Shown: positions 7,861 through 16,928, counted from the first letter of the stretch. The stretch is 64,000 nucleotides of DNA from Haloplanus salinarum (GCF_024498175.1 NZ_CP101823.1:3292987-3356986), one strand, 5' to 3'. Numbers and translations: made by a program. The notes: generated by a model from the letters alone, not told the origin.

Positions 7861-7945
7861 GGGCAGTGGTAACACACCGAGGGTCATAAGCCTCCGCTCC
7901 CGCTCACTCCCCTCATTTATGCCGTCCCCGCACCCACACGCCGGT

Positions 7946-8923
7946 ATGACCCTCGGACGTGGCGTCGTCGTCCCGGACGGGCCGGTGTCCGACGCCCGCG
8001 AGTTCGCCGTTCGGTGTGAATCGCTCGGCTACGACGCCTGCTGGACCGGCGAACTCTGGGGACGGGACGCCTTCGTCACGCTCACGGCCGTCGCCGACGC
8101 CGTCGACGACCTCGTCCTCGGCACCGCCATCGTCAACGTCTTCTCCCGGTCGCCGGCGACGCTCGCGGCCGCCGCCGCCTCGCTCGCGTCCGTGGCGCCG
8201 GCGGGCGTCCGCCTCGGCCTCGGGCCCAGTACGCGGACGGCGGTCGAGGGTCTCCACGGCCGCGACTACGACCGCCCGGTACGGCGTCTCCACGAGACGG
8301 CCGAACTCGTCGCCGCCCTCGCCGGCGGCACGGGCCGTGTCGACTACGACGGCGAGACCGTCTCCGTCGCCGACGTGCCGGCGCTCGACGCCGACGTGCC
8401 GGTCTACACCGCGGCCCTCGGCCCCGCGGCCCGCCGGGCGACCGGCCGCGTCGCCGACGGCTGGCTCCCCCACAACGTCCCCTTCCCGGAACTGTCCGAC
8501 GCCTTCGAGACGGTCGCCGCGACGGCCCGCGAGGCCGGCCGCGACCCCGACGCCGTCGCCGTCGCTCCCTACGTCCCCGCGGCGGTCGACGCGGACCCCG
8601 AGGCGGCCCGCGGCGCGATCCGCGACCACCTCGCCTACTACGTCGGGAGTGGCGAGGGGTACCGCCGCGCCGTGGCGACGGCGTTCCCCGACGAGGCCGA
8701 GCGGATCGCCGCGGCGTGGGGGGAGGGAGCGCGCGACGCCGCCCGGGCGGCCGTCACCGCCGAGATGGTCGACGCGCTAGGGGTCGCCGGTCGCCCCGAG
8801 ACGGCGCGGGAGCGGTTCGAGGCGGTCGCTAACCTCGACGTGGTGGATCACCCCATCGTGGTCGTCCCGGACGGTGTCGACGACGCGACGGCCGAGCGCA
8901 CCGTCGCGGCGCTTGCCCCCTAG
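7946..8923 (+). CDS. Luciferase-like (LLM) F420- or flavin-dependent oxidoreductase
   Basis: 325 residues of a TIM-barrel oxidoreductase. Markers are the N-terminal AREFAVRCESLGYDACWTGEL, the barrel strand LVLGTAIVNVFSRSPATLA, GLGPSTRTAVEGLHG, and PVYTAALGPAARRATGRVADG followed by WLPH, all usual for the bacterial luciferase family, including F420-dependent reductases such as Mer and glucose-6-phosphate dehydrogenase. Haloarchaea make F420, so either cofactor is possible. The start is the second ATG of the open frame because the upstream part (7922 on) reads PSPHPHAG. Its stop shares a CTAG with that of nob1. Confidence 0.88.
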   Translation: MTLGRGVVVPDGPVSDAREFAVRCESLGYDACWTGELWGRDAFVTLTAVADAVDDLVLGTAIVNVFSRSPATLAAAAASLASVAPAGVRLGLGPSTRTAVEGLHGRDYDRPVRRLHETAELVAALAGGTGRVDYDGETVSVADVPALDADVPVYTAALGPAARRATGRVADGWLPHNVPFPELSDAFETVAATAREAGRDPDAVAVAPYVPAAVDADPEAARGAIRDHLAYYVGSGEGYRRAVATAFPDEAERIAAAWGEGARDAARAAVTAEMVDALGVAGRPETARERFEAVANLDVVDHPIVVVPDGVDDATAERTVAALAP

Positions 8924-9378
8924 GCGGGGTTCTTCCGCGAGAGGTCGCTCCCGCAGATCGGACAACGGTCGCGGTGCTCGTCGAACTCGCGCCCACAGCC
9001 CTGACACTGGAACCGCCACTCGCGCTGTTCGGAGATGCCCTCGCGGGCGATGACCTCGACGACGACGCCCAGGTGTTCCGCGACGTTCTGCATCGCGTAG
9101 TCGTCGGTGACGAGCGTGCCGTCGAGTTCGAAGGCGGCGGCGATCAGGCGCACGTCGGTGTCCGAGAGTTCCTCCGCGTCGCCCGTCTCGGCGGCCGCGC
9201 GCTCGATGGTCTCGACGGTGTTGTCCGCCGGGATGTGGATGTGCATCCCCGCGCCCTCCATCGCGTCGTAGCGGTAGGCGCTCTCGTCTTCGAGTTCCTC
9301 CTCGACGGCGGGGATCGAAGCCATCTCCTCGGCGGTGTGATACTCGTGGATGAACGCAGAAGAGTCGAGGACGTGCAT
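8920..9378 (-). CDS. nob1: NOB1-type ribosome-assembly endonuclease
   Basis: 152 residues in the standard archaeal layout. An N-terminal PIN domain carries LDSSAFI (D5), SDTDVRLIAAAFELDG (D73, D75) and LVTDDYAMQNVA (D92, D93), giving the acidic metal centre. A C-terminal zinc ribbon has CQGCG (C125, C128) and CPICG (C139, C142). NOB1 cuts the 3' end of pre-16S rRNA during small-subunit maturation. The start abuts the stop of the PRC-barrel gene with no spacer, so the two are cotranscribed, and infB starts about 145 nt from the operon on the other strand. Confidence 0.93.
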   Translation of the reverse strand: MHVLDSSAFIHEYHTAEEMASIPAVEEELEDESAYRYDAMEGAGMHIHIPADNTVETIERAAAETGDAEELSDTDVRLIAAAFELDGTLVTDDYAMQNVAEHLGVVVEVIAREGISEQREWRFQCQGCGREFDEHRDRCPICGSDLSRKNPA

Positions 9379-9624
9379 CTACCGGTCGATGACGATGTAG
9401 TCTTTCACGGCCTGCACGCGTGAGACGGGGACGTGGAGCCGTCCCTCCTCGTCCTGCTGGAACCGGGAGTCCGCGGCCGGGAACTCCTCGTTCGGGGAGA
9501 CGAGGAGGTCGTTCAGGGCTCCCGTCTTCAGGTTCATGGTGATGTTGTACAGCATACCGAGTTCCGTCCCGTCGGAGCCCATCACGGACTTCCCCGAGAG
9601 GTTTTCGGCGAGTACGTCGGACAT
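9379..9624 (-). CDS. PRC-barrel domain protein
   Basis: 81 residues from ATG 9624; the frame is open for 17 more codons, but MSDVLAENLSG is the usual start of this family and a TATA-like box lies 24-33 nt before it. The β-barrel reads LSGKSVMGSDGTELGMLYNI and ends VPVSRVQAVKDYIVIDR. Single PRC-barrel proteins in archaea act in RNA metabolism, or as the cell-division proteins CdpB that bind SepF. Position upstream of nob1, stop to start contact, favours a role in ribosome maturation, which is inference. Confidence 0.88.
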   Translation of the reverse strand: MSDVLAENLSGKSVMGSDGTELGMLYNITMNLKTGALNDLLVSPNEEFPAADSRFQQDEEGRLHVPVSRVQAVKDYIVIDR

Positions 9625-9647
9625 GAAAGGGACATTCGCGGGGATGA

Positions 9648-9657
9648 CCTTAAACGC
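9648..9657 (-). promoter_or_regulatory. TATA-like box of the PRC-barrel/nob1 operon
   Basis: GCGTTTAAGG on the reverse strand, 24-33 nt before ATG 9624, supports that start and a near-leaderless message. Confidence 0.6.
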
Positions 9658-9768
9658 CACGGGGTCGTCGGCCACCCACCGAACGCTGGACCTGCCGTCG
9701 GTATGTTGAAAGACTTAACTTCGGTCCACGGCTCTTCGGGGACAAGGAACGTTCTGCCGGGGGATATC

Positions 9769-11571
9769 ATGTCAGATTCGGACACACGCGACCGACCCGA
9801 CGCGCTTCGCACCCCCATTGTCGCCGTGCTCGGGCACGTCGACCACGGGAAGACCAGCCTGCTCGATAAGATTCGCGGCTCGGCCGTCAGCGAGGGGGAG
9901 GCCGGCGCGATCACCCAGCACATCGGTGCCACCGCGGTTCCGCTCGACACCATCTCTAGCATCGCCGGCAGCCTCGTCGACCCCGACGACTTCGACCTGC
10001 CCGGCCTGCTTTTCATCGACACGCCCGGTCACCACTCCTTCTCGACGCTTCGCTCACGGGGCGGCGCCCTCGCCGACATCGCCGTCCTCGTCGTCGACGT
10101 GAACGACGGCTTCCAGCCCCAGACCGAGGAGGCCATCGACATCCTCAAGCGAACGGGAACGCCCTTCGTCGTCGCCGCGAACAAGATCGACACCACGCCC
10201 GGCTGGAATCCACAGGAGGGCGAACCGATCCAGGTCTCCTACGAGGCCCAGAGCGACCGCGCCAGTTCCCGCCTCGACGAGAACCTCTACGAGATCATCG
10301 GTCAGCTCTCGGATTCCGGCTTCTCGGCCGACCTCTACTGGCGCGTCCAGGACTTCCAGGGCAACGTCGGCGTCGTCCCCGTCTCCGCCGTCACCGGCGA
10401 GGGGGTCCCCGACCTCCTGACCGTCCTCATGGGCCTCTCCCAGCGGTACATGAAAGATCAGATGGCCATCGACGTCGAGGGGCCCGGCGCGGGCACCGTC
10501 CTCGAAGTCAAGGAGGAGAAGGGCTTCGGGACCACCCTCGACGTCGTGATGTACGACGGGACGATCCGCGAGGGCGACGAGATCGTCGTCGGCGGGATGG
10601 GCGATCCGATCGTCACCGAGGTGCGGGCGCTGCTCCAACCGAAACCGCTCGCGGAGATCCGGACCGAGAAGCGGTTCGACCGGGTCGACTCCGTCGCCGC
10701 GGCGGCCGGGGTGAAGATCGCCGCGCCCGATCTGGACGACGCCATGGCCGGCGCCCCCGTCCGCGTCGTCCGTGACCGTGACCGCGAACTCGTCGTCGCC
10801 GACGTCGAGTCCGAACTCGCCGAGATCGAGGTCGAGACCGAGGAGGAGGGCGTCGTCGTGAAAGCCGACACCCTCGGCAGTCTGGAGGCGATGGCCAACG
10901 CCCTCGTCGAGGCCGAGGTCCCCATCCTCCGTGCCGAGGTCGGCGACGTGGCGCCCCGCGACGTTGCCGTCGCCAGCACCGCTGCCGAGGCCGAACACCA
11001 GGTCATCCTCGGGTTCAACGTCGACATCCTCTCGAACGCCGCGGACGAACTCGAGGAGAGCGACGTCCGCCTGTTCCACGACGACGTGATCTACCAGCTG
11101 GTCGAGGATTACGAGACGTTCGTCGAGGAGCGCCAGCGCGCCCAACAGGAGACCGTCCTCGACAAGATCATCCGCCCCGCGCGCTTCCGGATCCTCCCCG
11201 ATCACGTCTTCCGGCAGAACGACCCCGCCGTCGTCGGCGTCGAGGTGCTGTCGGGGACGCTGAAGAACAACACCCACGTCGGCCGGTTCGACGGCAACGA
11301 GTTCGAGCGGCTCGGCCAACTCAGCGGCATCCAGAAGGAAGGCGAGGACGTCTCCGAGGCGCGGGCGGGCGAACGCGTCAGCGTCGCCATCGACGGCCCC
11401 ACCGTCGGCCGGGGGATCGACGAGGGCGACGAACTCTGGGTCGACCTCCCCGAGAAACACGCCAAGATCCTGGAACAGGAACTCACCGACGAGATTCCCG
11501 CCGACGAACTGGAGGCCCTCCAGGGCTTCCTCGACAACCACCGCCGGCGGGACCCCTTCTGGGGCAAGTAA
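9769..11571 (+). CDS. infB: Translation initiation factor aIF5B (IF-2 homologue)
   Basis: 600 residues. GTPase domain at the N-terminus: GHVDHGKT P-loop at 22-29, TQHIGA switch I, DTPGHHSF switch II, and NKID for base recognition. Domain II follows (GPGAGTVLEVKEEKGFGTTL), then the α/β domain III and the C-terminal β-barrel IV (RFRILPDHVFRQNDPAVVGV). It joins ribosomal subunits and stabilises initiator tRNA. Length fits archaeal aIF5B, with no intein. Start chosen at ATG 9769 because the upstream open frame is not protein-like. Confidence 0.97.
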   Translation: MSDSDTRDRPDALRTPIVAVLGHVDHGKTSLLDKIRGSAVSEGEAGAITQHIGATAVPLDTISSIAGSLVDPDDFDLPGLLFIDTPGHHSFSTLRSRGGALADIAVLVVDVNDGFQPQTEEAIDILKRTGTPFVVAANKIDTTPGWNPQEGEPIQVSYEAQSDRASSRLDENLYEIIGQLSDSGFSADLYWRVQDFQGNVGVVPVSAVTGEGVPDLLTVLMGLSQRYMKDQMAIDVEGPGAGTVLEVKEEKGFGTTLDVVMYDGTIREGDEIVVGGMGDPIVTEVRALLQPKPLAEIRTEKRFDRVDSVAAAAGVKIAAPDLDDAMAGAPVRVVRDRDRELVVADVESELAEIEVETEEEGVVVKADTLGSLEAMANALVEAEVPILRAEVGDVAPRDVAVASTAAEAEHQVILGFNVDILSNAADELEESDVRLFHDDVIYQLVEDYETFVEERQRAQQETVLDKIIRPARFRILPDHVFRQNDPAVVGVEVLSGTLKNNTHVGRFDGNEFERLGQLSGIQKEGEDVSEARAGERVSVAIDGPTVGRGIDEGDELWVDLPEKHAKILEQELTDEIPADELEALQGFLDNHRRRDPFWGK

Positions 11572-11759
11572 CCCCCCACCCGGCGCCCTCGTTTCACCCC
11601 GCCGTCCATCGATATCGTATTCATATTATTTACAGAGGTTCCGACGTTGTTGGCTCAAGGTTCTCCAGTGGTTCTGCGGACGTTCGTTCGACTCTTTCGG
11701 TACACTCGGGGAAACTTTTTAGTCAGAAGAACGACGAGTACGAAACGAGGTGAGTACCG

Positions 11760-11999
11760 ATGAGCGTTCGAACCACCCCGAGCGAGGGTACCGCCGTGAC
11801 GACCACGCCGACGCGGTACGATCTGTTACTGGTACTGTTGCCGCTCCCCTTGCTCCTCGGGGCGGCGCTCTCGGCGGTCACGTCGGTACCGTTAGAACTG
11901 GGTATCGGCGTCGGGAGCCTGCCGTCGGCGCTGGTGTTCGGTTACGCCATCTGGGTCGCGGCGCCGACCCGTCCGGACCTCAACGGGCGGTCGGCGTGA
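11760..11999 (+). CDS. Small two-helix membrane protein, hypothetical
   Basis: 79 residues with helices at about 22-41 (LLLVLLPLPLLLGAALSAVT) and 46-66, short polar ends and a C-terminal SA. GAGGTGA lies 5 nt before the ATG and a TATA-like CTTTTTAG lies about 40 nt upstream. No family function known; similar short proteins are widespread in haloarchaea. The last 20 nt overlap the convergent gene at 11980. Confidence 0.75.
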   Translation: MSVRTTPSEGTAVTTTPTRYDLLLVLLPLPLLLGAALSAVTSVPLELGIGVGSLPSALVFGYAIWVAAPTRPDLNGRSA

Positions 12000-12363
12000 T
12001 GCCGTCGCCGACGGCATCCATCACCTGCAGGGCGGCGCTGGCGGCCAGCCCGCGGGCGACTTCGTCGCGTTCGTCGGTGCCGATTCCGGCTTCGAGGTCG
12101 TCGATGTCGGGCGTGAAGCCGGCGCTGACCGGGTGGCCGGCCGGCGGGCGGACGGCGACGGTCGCCGTCGGCCCGTTCGAGCCGTAGGACAGTTCCGAGC
12201 CCACGGTGTAACTGTTGGGCAGGTAGGAGCGGGTCTGCGAGACGATCCCCGCGACGGCCCGCTGGAGGGACTGCCGTTGGTCCTGTGTCAGTTCGACGTC
12301 CGTCGACGGCTTGCCGGCGTCGGCGACTCCGGGTGCGCCTCCGTACGGCGTGTTTCCGTTCAT
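11980..12363 (-). CDS. Haloarchaeal conserved protein, DUF5811-like
   Basis: 127 residues beginning MNGNTPYGGAPGVADAG, then a helical segment (LTQDQRQSLQRAVAGIVSQT) and a β-rich part (SELSYGSNGPTATVAVRPPA) ending in an alanine-rich helix. I recall the N-terminus as that of DUF5811, a haloarchaeal family of unknown function; this was not checked. No catalytic motif or membrane helix. It lies 71 nt from the end of PAN on the same strand, with its own TATA-like box upstream. Confidence 0.8.
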   Translation of the reverse strand: MNGNTPYGGAPGVADAGKPSTDVELTQDQRQSLQRAVAGIVSQTRSYLPNSYTVGSELSYGSNGPTATVAVRPPAGHPVSAGFTPDIDDLEAGIGTDERDEVARGLAASAALQVMDAVGDGITPTAR

Positions 12364-12390
12364 CCGAGTCGGTGAGGGTACGCGGAGCCC

Positions 12391-12400
12391 GTGTAAAAAG
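12391..12400 (-). promoter_or_regulatory. TATA-like box of the DUF5811-like gene
   Basis: CTTTTTACAC on the reverse strand, 28-37 nt upstream of the ATG at 12363. Confidence 0.5.
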
Positions 12401-12433
12401 CCGTCGGAGCGTGTGATCCGGTGACAGGCGGCG

Positions 12434-13663
12434 TCAGTACTGGTAGTCGGTGAAGGCCATGACCGGTCCCGAGTCCTCGTTCTCCTCGATTTTCGCCTTG
12501 GCGTCGAGGAAGTCGGTCATCCGGACCTCGGTACGGTCGTCACGGATGGCGAACATCCCCGCCTCGGTGGCGAGCGAGGCGAGGTCGGCGCCGCTGTAGC
12601 CGTCGAGGTCGTCGGCCAGCTCCGCGAAGGCGACGTCGTCGGCGACGTTCATATCGCGGGTGTGGATGCGGAGGATCTGTGCCCGTCCCTCGGCGTTGGG
12701 CTTCGGCACCTCGATGAGGCGATCGAACCGGCCGGGCCGGAGGATGGCCTCGTCGAGCATGTCGAAGCGGTTCGTCGCGGCCATGATCCGGATCTCGCCC
12801 CGGTCGTCGAAGCCGTCCATCTCCGAGAGCAGTTGCATCATCGTCCGCTGGACCTCGGCGTCGCCGGAGGTCTTCGAGTCCGTCCGCTTGGCGGCGACGG
12901 CGTCGATCTCGTCGATGAAGATGACCGCCGGCTGGCGCTCCGCGGCGAGTTCGAACAGGTCGCGGACGAGCCGCGATCCCTCGCCGATGAACTTCCGGAC
13001 CAGCTCCGAACCGGCCATCTTGATGAACGTCGCGTCGGTCTCGTTCGCGACGGCCTTCGCGAGCATCGTCTTCCCGGTGCCCGGCGGCCCGTGGAGCAGG
13101 ACGCCCGAGGGCGGATCGACGCCGACCTCCTCGAACAGCTCCGGCGTCAACAGCGGGTCCTCGACGGCCTCGCGCACCTCGCGCACCTGGTCGTCGATGC
13201 CGCCGATGTCGTCGTAGGTGACCGTCGGCGACTCCTCGACCTCCATCGCCTGGGCGCGGGAGTCCGTCTCGTCGTCGAGGACCGTCTGGACGCTGAAGGA
13301 GTCGTTGACGGCGACGCGGTCGCCAGCCGCGAGTTCCTTGCGGATGCGCGGCGAGGGCTCCGTGAGCACCTCCTGGTTGTTGCCGTGCTGTTTGATGATC
13401 GTCCCCTCGTCGCTCACCTCCTCGACGGTGGCGACGTACAGCGAGGAGGTCTTCAGGACCTCGTTGCGCCGCTTGAGGTGGTCGACCTCCTCCATGAGTT
13501 CCTCGCGCCGGTCGTCGGTCTCGTCGAGTCGCTCCGAGAGTTCCTCGTTGACGCGGACCATGCGTTCGTAATGCTGGCGGATGGCGTCGAGACGCTCCGC
13601 GTCTGACATCTCCGGATCGAGGTCGAGCCGCGGCCGATCCGGCAGCGACGGACTCCGTGACAT
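12434..13663 (-). CDS. pan: Proteasome-activating nucleotidase PAN
   Basis: 409 residues. Coiled coil at ~20-70 (NEELSERLDETDDRREELME), OB domain at ~75-130, AAA+ domain with Walker A GPPGTGKT (192-199), Walker B IFIDEID (248-254), pore loop MAGSELVRKFIGEG and the second region of homology ATNRFDMLDEAILRPGRFDR. PAN unfolds substrates and feeds the 20S proteasome. The C-terminus is DYQY, so a Tyr occupies the last and third-last positions rather than the strict hydrophobic-Tyr-X gate-opening tail. Monocistronic. Confidence 0.97.
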   Translation of the reverse strand: MSRSPSLPDRPRLDLDPEMSDAERLDAIRQHYERMVRVNEELSERLDETDDRREELMEEVDHLKRRNEVLKTSSLYVATVEEVSDEGTIIKQHGNNQEVLTEPSPRIRKELAAGDRVAVNDSFSVQTVLDDETDSRAQAMEVEESPTVTYDDIGGIDDQVREVREAVEDPLLTPELFEEVGVDPPSGVLLHGPPGTGKTMLAKAVANETDATFIKMAGSELVRKFIGEGSRLVRDLFELAAERQPAVIFIDEIDAVAAKRTDSKTSGDAEVQRTMMQLLSEMDGFDDRGEIRIMAATNRFDMLDEAILRPGRFDRLIEVPKPNAEGRAQILRIHTRDMNVADDVAFAELADDLDGYSGADLASLATEAGMFAIRDDRTEVRMTDFLDAKAKIEENEDSGPVMAFTDYQY

Positions 13664-13687
13664 TGGTTGTGCCCCCTAAGAAGCGGG

Positions 13688-13695
13688 TGTAAATG
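13688..13695 (-). promoter_or_regulatory. TATA-like box of pan
   Basis: CATTTACA on the reverse strand, 25-32 nt before ATG 13663; consistent with a leaderless or very short leader transcript. Confidence 0.6.
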
Positions 13696-13775
13696 TGCCT
13701 TTGGGTCGCGGGTCCTCCCGGACGTCCGCCCCTTCGGGCGGAACGCCCATCGCCGCCGCCGGATCCGCCCCGGCG

Positions 13776-15575
13776 TCAGCGCTCGTGGATCAGCCGCTCC
13801 ATCTCGTCCAGCCGCTCGCCGTAAGTCGACAGCGCCGTCTCGATGTATGCGGCGTCGGTCGTGTCGACGCCGGCCCGTTCCAGCACCTCGGCCGGATACG
13901 CGGACCCACCCATCCGCAGGGCCTCGCGGTAGTCCGCCGCGGCGTCCTCGCCCTCGGTCCGGATCCGGTCGACGATGGCCGTCGCCGCGCTGATGCCCGT
14001 GCTGTACTGGTAGACGTAGTAACCGTAGTAGAAGTGGGGAATCCGCATCCACTCGCGGGCGATGCGGTCGTCGACGACCGCCGGCTCGTAGAAGTCCGCC
14101 TTCAGGTCGCGGTAGAGTTCGTCGAAGCGGTCGGGGGTGAGTGCCCCGCCCTCCTCGATCACCTCGTGGATGCGGAGTTCGAACTCCGCGAACATGGTCT
14201 GTCGGAACAGCGTCGACCGGAAGCGCTCCAGGTACTCGTCGAGGACGTGTCGGCGCACCCGTTCGTCGTCGACGGTCTCCAGCAGGTGGTGTGTCAGGAG
14301 CGTCTCGTTGACCGTACTCGCCACCTCGGCGACGAAGATATCGTAGTCGCTGTACTGCCAGGGCTGGCTTTCGTTCGTCAGCTCCGAGTGCATCGAGTGG
14401 CCGAGTTCGTGGGCCAGCGTGAACATCGAGGCCACGTCGTCCTGGTAGTTCATCAGGATGAACGGCTGGGTGTCGTAGGTCCCCGCCGAGAACGCACCCG
14501 AGCGTTTGCCCCGGTTCTCGTAGACGTCGACCCACCGCGAGTCGAGCCCCTCGGCCATCCGCTCCTGGTACGCGTCGCCGAGCGGCGCCACCGCGTCGAC
14601 GACGTGGCCGACCGCCTCCTCGTAGGAAATCTCCGGGGGGTCGCCGGCGGCCATCGGCGCGTAGAGGTCCCACATCCGCAGGTCGTCGACGTCGAGCGCC
14701 TCGGCTTTCAGGTCCGCGTGCCGGTGGAGGTAGTCGAGGTTCGCCCGCACCGTCTCGACCAGGGTGTCGTACGCGTCGACGGGGACGTTCGGACCGTCGA
14801 GAGCCGCCTCGCGGGCCGTCTCGTAGTTGCGTGCGCGGGCGAGTTTCACGTCCTTGATCACGCTCTTTTTCAGCGCCGTCCCCACGCCGTTTCGCACCTC
14901 CGTCCACCGGTCGTAGAAGGCCTCGTGGACCTCGCGCCGGAACTCGCGGTTCGGCCGCTTCTGGAGTTTCGTGAAGTTGCCGAGCGATATCTCCACGTCC
15001 TCGCCGTCCGGGTCCTCGACCGTCGGGAACTCCATGTCGGCGTTCGAGAGCATGGAGTACACCTCGCTCGCCGCGTCGGTCACGTCCGAGAGGTCGGCGA
15101 GCAGCTCCTCCACCTCCTTCGACCGGGTGTGAGGTTTCCCCCGCAACACGTCGTCGAAGTAATGCTCGTACTCGGCCAGCGCGGGTTCGGCCTCGACGAA
15201 CGCCTCGAGGTCGGACTCGTCGAGTTCCTGCAGTTCGGGTTCGACGAAGCTCGCGGCGCTCCGGGCGTCGGCCGCCAGCGACTCCGCGCGGGCCGACATG
15301 GCCTGATACTCGCTCTCGCGGGTGTCCTCGCTGCTCCGGAGGTTGGCGTAGGTCGACACCGTCGCAACGTCCCGGAGGAGGTCCTCGCGCAGTTCGAGCA
15401 GTTCGCGGAGCGTCTCGGGGCTCTCGGTGACCCGGCCCTCGTAGGCCGCGAGGTCGTCGATCCGGTCGCGGACGTCCTCGAAGGCCGCCTCCCAGTCCGC
15501 GTCGGTCGCGAAGATACTCTCCAGCGCCCACTTGTCCTTGGCGTCGATCTCGCCGCGTTCGGGAACCGAACTCAT
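13776..15575 (-). CDS. pepF: Oligoendopeptidase F (M3 metallopeptidase)
   Basis: 599 residues from ATG 15575, the usual PepF length. Zinc site HELGH at 389-393 in MFTLAHELGHSMHSEL, with the third ligand Glu in the following FVAEVASTVNETLL helix. The substrate-pocket signature IPHFYYGYYVYQYSTG is present near the C-terminus. PepF trims peptides of about 7-17 residues in the cytosol, downstream of the proteasome; its neighbour is pan, though each appears to have its own promoter (CCTTA about 28-33 nt before this ATG). The open frame runs 488 codons further upstream only because the opposite strand is coding. Confidence 0.96.
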   Translation of the reverse strand: MSSVPERGEIDAKDKWALESIFATDADWEAAFEDVRDRIDDLAAYEGRVTESPETLRELLELREDLLRDVATVSTYANLRSSEDTRESEYQAMSARAESLAADARSAASFVEPELQELDESDLEAFVEAEPALAEYEHYFDDVLRGKPHTRSKEVEELLADLSDVTDAASEVYSMLSNADMEFPTVEDPDGEDVEISLGNFTKLQKRPNREFRREVHEAFYDRWTEVRNGVGTALKKSVIKDVKLARARNYETAREAALDGPNVPVDAYDTLVETVRANLDYLHRHADLKAEALDVDDLRMWDLYAPMAAGDPPEISYEEAVGHVVDAVAPLGDAYQERMAEGLDSRWVDVYENRGKRSGAFSAGTYDTQPFILMNYQDDVASMFTLAHELGHSMHSELTNESQPWQYSDYDIFVAEVASTVNETLLTHHLLETVDDERVRRHVLDEYLERFRSTLFRQTMFAEFELRIHEVIEEGGALTPDRFDELYRDLKADFYEPAVVDDRIAREWMRIPHFYYGYYVYQYSTGISAATAIVDRIRTEGEDAAADYREALRMGGSAYPAEVLERAGVDTTDAAYIETALSTYGERLDEMERLIHER

Positions 15576-15660
15576 CGCCGCCCCGTACGGCGGCGCCCGC
15601 CGTAAGGGTTCGTACTCCGGCCGGGGTCGAGGTTCGGCGCGTGCCTCCGTGTACCCAACG

Positions 15661-15669
15661 TTTACTATA
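15661..15669 (+). promoter_or_regulatory. TATA-like box of the sugar-acid dehydratase
   Basis: TTTACTATA lies 24-32 nt upstream of ATG 15693, one of the clearest TATA boxes in the window. Confidence 0.7.
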
Positions 15670-15692
15670 CGGGGCGGAGTTCTCGGCATACG

Positions 15693-16928
15693 ATGGTAGA
15701 CCACGCCAGTCTCCGCGACCCGAACGCGGAGTATACGATGCGCGACCTCTCGGCGCCGACGATGGGTCTCACCGCGGACCGTGGCCCTCGCGACGTCGAG
15801 ATCACCGACGTACAGACGACGATGGTCGACGGCAACTACCCGTGGATCCTCGTCCGCGTCTACACGGACGCGGGCGTCGTCGGCACCGGCGAGTCCTACT
15901 GGGGTGGCGGCGAGACGGAGATCATCGACCGGATGAAACCCTTCGTCGTCGGCGAGAACCCCCTCGACATCGACCGCCTCTACGAGCACCTCGTCCAGAA
16001 GATGAGCGGCGAGGGATCGATCGCCGGCAAGGTCATCTCGGCCATCTCCGGGATCGAAATCGCCCTCCACGACGTCGCCGGCAAGATCCTCGACGTACCG
16101 GCCTACCAGCTCGTCGGCGGCAAGTACCGCGACGAGGTCCGCGTCTACTGTGACTGTCACGCCGGCGACGAGTCCGAGCCCGCGTCGAACGCCGCCGAGG
16201 CCGAACGCGTCGTCTCGGAGCTCGGCTACGACGCTATCAAGTTCGACCTCGACGTCCCCTCGGGCCACGAGAAGGACCGCGCCAACCGCCACCTCCGCGG
16301 CCCGGAGGTCGAGCACAAGGTCGACATCGTCCGGGAGGTCTGTGAGACCGTCGGCGACCGCGCCGACGTCGCCTTCGACTGCCACTGGGCCTTCACCGCC
16401 AACTCCGCCCAGCGCCTCGCCGAGGCCATCGAACCCTACGACGTCTGGTGGCTCGAAGACCCCGTCCCCCCGGAGAACCACGAGGTTCAGGAGACGGTCA
16501 CGAAGTCGACGTCGACGCCCATCGCCGTCGGGGAGAACGTCTACCGCAAGTTCGGCCAGCGGACCCTCATCGAACCGCAGGCCGTCGACATCGTCGCCCC
16601 CGACCTCCCCCGTGTCGGCGGGATGCGCGAGACCCGAAAGATCGCCGACCTGGCCGACATGTACTACGTGCCCGTCGCGATGCACAACGTCTCCTCGCCC
16701 ATCGGCACCATGGCTTCGGCCCACGTCGCCGCCGCCATCCCCAACTCCCTCGCGCTGGAGTTCCACTCCTACCAGCTCGGCTGGTGGGAGGACCTCGTCG
16801 AGGAGGACGACCTCATCGAGGGCGGTCGCATGGCCGTCCCCGAGAAGCCCGGTCTCGGCCTGACGCTCGACCTCGACGCCGTGTCGGAACACATGGTCGA
16901 GGGCGAGACGCTGTTCGACGAAGCGTAG
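15693..16928 (+). CDS. Sugar-acid dehydratase (enolase superfamily)
   Basis: 411 residues of the mandelate racemase/muconate lactonising enzyme family. Metal ligands: Asp in VAFDCHWAF, Glu in WWLEDPVPPEN, Glu in PIAVGENVY; the general base His is in YVPVAMHNVSSP. The N-terminal capping domain includes MSGEGSIAGKVISAISGIEI. It closely resembles the haloarchaeal D-xylonate and D-gluconate dehydratases that form 2-keto-3-deoxy sugar acids in oxidative pentose or semi-phosphorylative Entner-Doudoroff routes. Which acid it uses cannot be read off, and no aldolase or sugar dehydrogenase is adjacent. The last codons are the first part of a 49-bp tandem repeat. Confidence 0.9.
   Translation: MVDHASLRDPNAEYTMRDLSAPTMGLTADRGPRDVEITDVQTTMVDGNYPWILVRVYTDAGVVGTGESYWGGGETEIIDRMKPFVVGENPLDIDRLYEHLVQKMSGEGSIAGKVISAISGIEIALHDVAGKILDVPAYQLVGGKYRDEVRVYCDCHAGDESEPASNAAEAERVVSELGYDAIKFDLDVPSGHEKDRANRHLRGPEVEHKVDIVREVCETVGDRADVAFDCHWAFTANSAQRLAEAIEPYDVWWLEDPVPPENHEVQETVTKSTSTPIAVGENVYRKFGQRTLIEPQAVDIVAPDLPRVGGMRETRKIADLADMYYVPVAMHNVSSPIGTMASAHVAAAIPNSLALEFHSYQLGWWEDLVEEDDLIEGGRMAVPEKPGLGLTLDLDAVSEHMVEGETLFDEA

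Noticed and set aside
9433-9768. N-terminal extension of infB
   Set aside because: It overlaps the PRC-barrel gene in antisense and reads as non-protein; ATG 9769 gives the usual aIF5B start close to the P-loop.
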